This document shows positions 44,229 to 46,499 of a DNA stretch of 46,499 nucleotides, piece by piece. Source of the DNA: Micractinium sp. NFX-FRZ (lineage: Eukaryota; Chlorophyta; Trebouxiophyceae; Chlorellales; Chlorellaceae); assembly GCA_029339195.1 (NCBI GenBank), contig JAPTJF010000476.1, positions 1 through 46,499 of the forward strand. The letters run 5' to 3'. The position numbers and the translations under genes were made by a program. A model generated the notes under the pieces. The model saw only the letters and a program-made list of their open reading frames with translations, had not been told where the DNA came from and ran no database searches. Each line of letters begins with the position of its first letter. The stretch's first letter is position 1.

Positions 44229-46034
44229 ATGCTGCGCTGGCTTAGCTTGCTCAGGGCAGGCGCGCCTCAGCCCGAGCCGCCCGCTCTGCTGAGCCTCGAA
44301 GCGCACCAGACCCGTTTCGGCGCCACCTTCAACCTGGCCCACGCTGGAGGCGATGGCTTGATCGACGCCCTCTCTCTCGTGCGTCCAAAGCGGGCAGGGC
44401 GAGCGGGTTGAGATCTGCAGCGGCGGCGCTGCCAGCGCTGCGCCCACAGGCAGCAGCGCTCACCGGCGCCGCCCTTCAAGAAGTTCATGCTGCCCGCTCC
44501 CTGCTGCAGGCAGTGGCTGTCACTGCAGCCTCCCTGTTCTGGCGAGAGTTGAGCCTCACACCTCTGCTGTTCCTGGCCGCCTATGCTGCTGCCACGCTGG
44601 CGGCGGCGACCCTGCGGCGGCTGCACCCCAGCGCCTATGCCAACTGGCGGGAGTGCCTCTCCGCCTCCCTGCTGGTGAGGCCGGCACGCGGGAGGCACAA
44701 CAGTCCACCCCAACCCCTTCCACCGCATGTGGCGCGGAGGCTGGGCTGGGCTGGGCCAGGCGATTGGTGCACTGGGGGTCAATCTAGAGGACTGATGACC
44801 ACTTTGCCATGGGCCTGCTCTCCCCCGCATGACGCCCCTCTCCCGTGCATTCACCCACCCGTAAGCAGGTCGGCTTGGTCCTGAGCCCCGCCACCTGGCA
44901 CATCACCCAGCTGGCACTGCAGCGGCTGGCCCCATTCTTCGCCAGCTCAGCCGCTCACCCCGCCCTGAGCCTGCTAGCCTACCTGTCGGCACTGGCACTC
45001 GGCTCCTGGGCCGCCCCAGCTGCCATCCTGGTGAGGCGCTGGTGTTGCAATGGTTGCTAGGCTGTGTTACAATGGTTGCTAAGCTGTGTTACAATGGTTG
45101 GTGCGGTGGTGGGTTGATACGTGAGCACACTCACAGCGGAACCTCTTACCCTGCCCATTCGACAGTGCACACTCGATACAGCCCAACCACCTTGCAGCCA
45201 AAGCCTGCCAGGCTGCCCCCTTGGCCGCTGCAGGCGCTGGGCCGCCCCCTGCGGTTGTGCCTCCACCTGCCAGCACAGGCACTGCTGGTGGCGGTGGCAG
45301 CCGCCCAAAGCGGCACACACTGCGCTACCCCGGCGCTGCAGCACCCCGCAGCTGTGGCAGCAACCAGGGCCCTCCACGGCGGGCTGTCCACCGCAGCATC
45401 CCTGCTGCTGCCCCTCAATGCAGCTTTTTCAGGGAGTAAGACTGGTATCGCAGGAGAGGAGCAGCTTCTGTCGGCAGCAGAGGAGGCAGCTGCCAGCGGG
45501 GCTGTTTCGCAGCAGCAATGCCAGGTGGTGCTGTCATTCACAGCCCTGCTGCTTGGGCTGGGCCTTCCCACCGCTGTGCTGGCAGCCGCAGAGTGCCGCC
45601 TGTTTGTGGAGCACCAGCGGCGGCAGGCACAGCACCTCCAGCACCAGGCGCACTCACACGAGCACCACGCAGTGCCAGGCATGCAGTCAGATGTGGCGGA
45701 GCCTGCGGGACCGCCTGCTCAGGGAACGGCGCCACGGGCAGCAGGGGGAGAGCAAGCAGCAGCAGCAGCAGCGGCAGCGGCAGCGGCAGCAGCGGCAGCT
45801 GTTTCGGAATCACCTGTTGGTGCTTCTGGCCCAGTGTGGCCGCGGCTGGGCAGCCAGCTAGTCGCAGCCGTGCGCTGGCGTCCAAGCGCCCAGGCGGTGG
45901 CGTTCACTTACCGCGGCATGCACAGCGTGCTTGCAGACCCTGCGGACCCTTGGCTGCGCTGGCTGCTGGCTGCTGATGTGGCAGCGGCGGTGTGGCACCT
46001 CACCTGCCTGCTGTGCATGCTGGGGCCCTCGTAA
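44229..46034 (+). CDS. Unrecognised multi-pass membrane protein B (tandem paralogue of A)
   Basis: Four exons: 44229-44378 (or from the in-frame ATG at 44133), 44510-44674, 44869-45030 and 45234-46034; in phase, 425 or 457 aa. Similarity to A runs end to end: exon 1 ends DGLIDALSL against SPLDWLTL in A, exon 2 begins AVAVTAASLFW against AVLAAGLVRSW, then LLFLAAYAAATLAAATLRRL, ANWRECLSASLL, LSPATWHITQLAL, RPLRLCLHLPAQALLVAVAA, VLSFTALLLGLGLPTAVLAA and the last span AVWHLTCLLCML. B has an intron (44675-44868) exactly where A is continuous. A polyalanine run lies in the loop before the C-terminus. No family recognised. Confidence 0.72.
45044..45102. repeat. Short tandem repeat in a membrane protein B intron
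   Basis: CAATGGTTGCTA(G/A)GCTGTGTTA is repeated about 2.5 times with a period of 23 bp, directly after the exon 3 donor at 45031. Confidence 0.85.
45757..45800 (+). repeat. GCA/GCG tract encoding polyalanine in membrane protein B
   Basis: Interrupted triplet run giving about 15 alanines in a predicted loop of the protein. Confidence 0.75.
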
Positions 46035-46452
46035 TCACAATTAGATGCTACAGCTAGGTGTCATGCCCGACCTTGCGTAATGCATCAACTGCCAGAGAGC
46101 GTCCATAGAGAGCGTCCAATGCATCCATAACCTCAGCTCCTCATTTGACCCTCTGTTTTGCTCTGGGTGCTTCCATTTTGCATGTTCACACAGGGTCAGG
46201 CCAGAAGTGAGATCAGCACAGGGCAGCATAATGTCAGTGTTGACGTGGGGTGCCACTGGCGTGGGCAAGGAGGGTCAGAGGGAGGGCAGTTCGGGTGGAA
46301 GAGAGGAGGGAGACAAGATCAGGAGGCACAAGTTGCACGGGTCAGGAGGCAGGCAGTTGGGCAGAGCAGGACAGAAGGGAACAAAGCCGCTTGGCACAGC
46401 GGGGCAAGAACGGCACTGCTTTGGCACAGCAGCGCAGGGAGGGTGGAGCTGG
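46035..46452. other. 3' flank of membrane protein B
   Basis: No exon supported. A direct repeat AGAGCGTCCA(T/A) occurs twice near 46096 and 46110. An open frame on the plus strand (46158-46475) has no coding character I trust. Confidence 0.4.
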
Positions 46453-46499
46453 TCAGCAGCCGCGCAGCGCGATGAGGTATGCTGGCCGCGGCGCCTCAG
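46453..46499 (-). CDS. Possible C-terminal end of a minus-strand gene (partial)
   Basis: Reading in from the right edge on the minus strand, one frame gives EAPRPAYLIALRGC and a TGA at 46453-46455. The piece is too short to judge and is listed only as a possibility. Confidence 0.15.
   Translation of the reverse strand, partial: EAPRPAYLIALRGC

Noticed and set aside
46158..46475. Plus-strand open frame of 105 codons near the right edge
   Set aside because: It shows no recognisable domain, no splice context and ordinary shadow-frame composition.
1..46499. Search for tRNA, rRNA, transposase, reverse transcriptase or viral genes
   Set aside because: No cloverleaf-like tRNA sequence, rRNA stretch or mobile-element protein motif was recognised on either strand by eye.

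Overview
The window is eukaryotic nuclear DNA, most likely from a GC-rich green alga (Chlorophyta, probably a Chlorella-like trebouxiophyte; the lineage is inference). The evidence: GC-rich sequence throughout, many short exons with GT-AG and some GC-AG introns, plant-like protein families (GARP factor, PPR-SMR protein, plant-type RPN5, QCR6), and TGTAA polyadenylation-type signals behind several genes. I found no bacterial, organellar, transposase, tRNA or rRNA sequence. Gene models were built by eye from splice sites and codon phase; for most genes every exon joins in phase.

Layout: (1) 158-11043, minus: a very large gene of about 26 exons (about 1,400 aa) with an N-terminal protein-kinase-like domain and about 1,000 residues I cannot place. 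(2) 11869-13388, minus: an unrecognised protein with acidic and basic C-terminal stretches; first exon unresolved. (3) 14145-17919, minus: DRC4/GAS8, a ciliary dynein-regulatory-complex subunit. (4) 18106-21290, plus: a transcription-factor-like protein with two GARP (Myb-like) domains and a polyglutamine region. (5) 22056-22304, minus: a doubtful small membrane ORF. (6) 22940-26839, minus: a PPR-SMR protein. (7) 27184-33942, minus: 26S proteasome lid subunit RPN5. (8) 34233-35737, plus: QCR6, hinge subunit of mitochondrial complex III. (9) 36634-37919, plus: a small hydrophilic, LEA-like protein. (10) 38758-42014, minus: a theta-like glutathione S-transferase. (11) 42216-43771 and 44229-46034, plus: tandem paralogues of an unrecognised membrane protein. 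(12) The right edge may hold the end of another minus-strand gene. Three divergent pairs (DRC4/GARP, RPN5/QCR6, GST/membrane protein A) have their start codons only about 185-290 bp apart. The genes are functionally mixed, as expected for a nuclear chromosome, with no pathway clustering.

The most striking signal crosses gene boundaries. Introns repeatedly contain decayed tandem copies of the neighbouring exon edge together with its splice site, spaced about 70-160 bp. I see this in the GARP, QCR6, RPN5, LEA-like and GST genes, with similar repeats in the PPR-SMR and kinase introns. It looks like recurrent local tandem duplication across exon-intron junctions, a process that would expand introns and could move or create splice sites.
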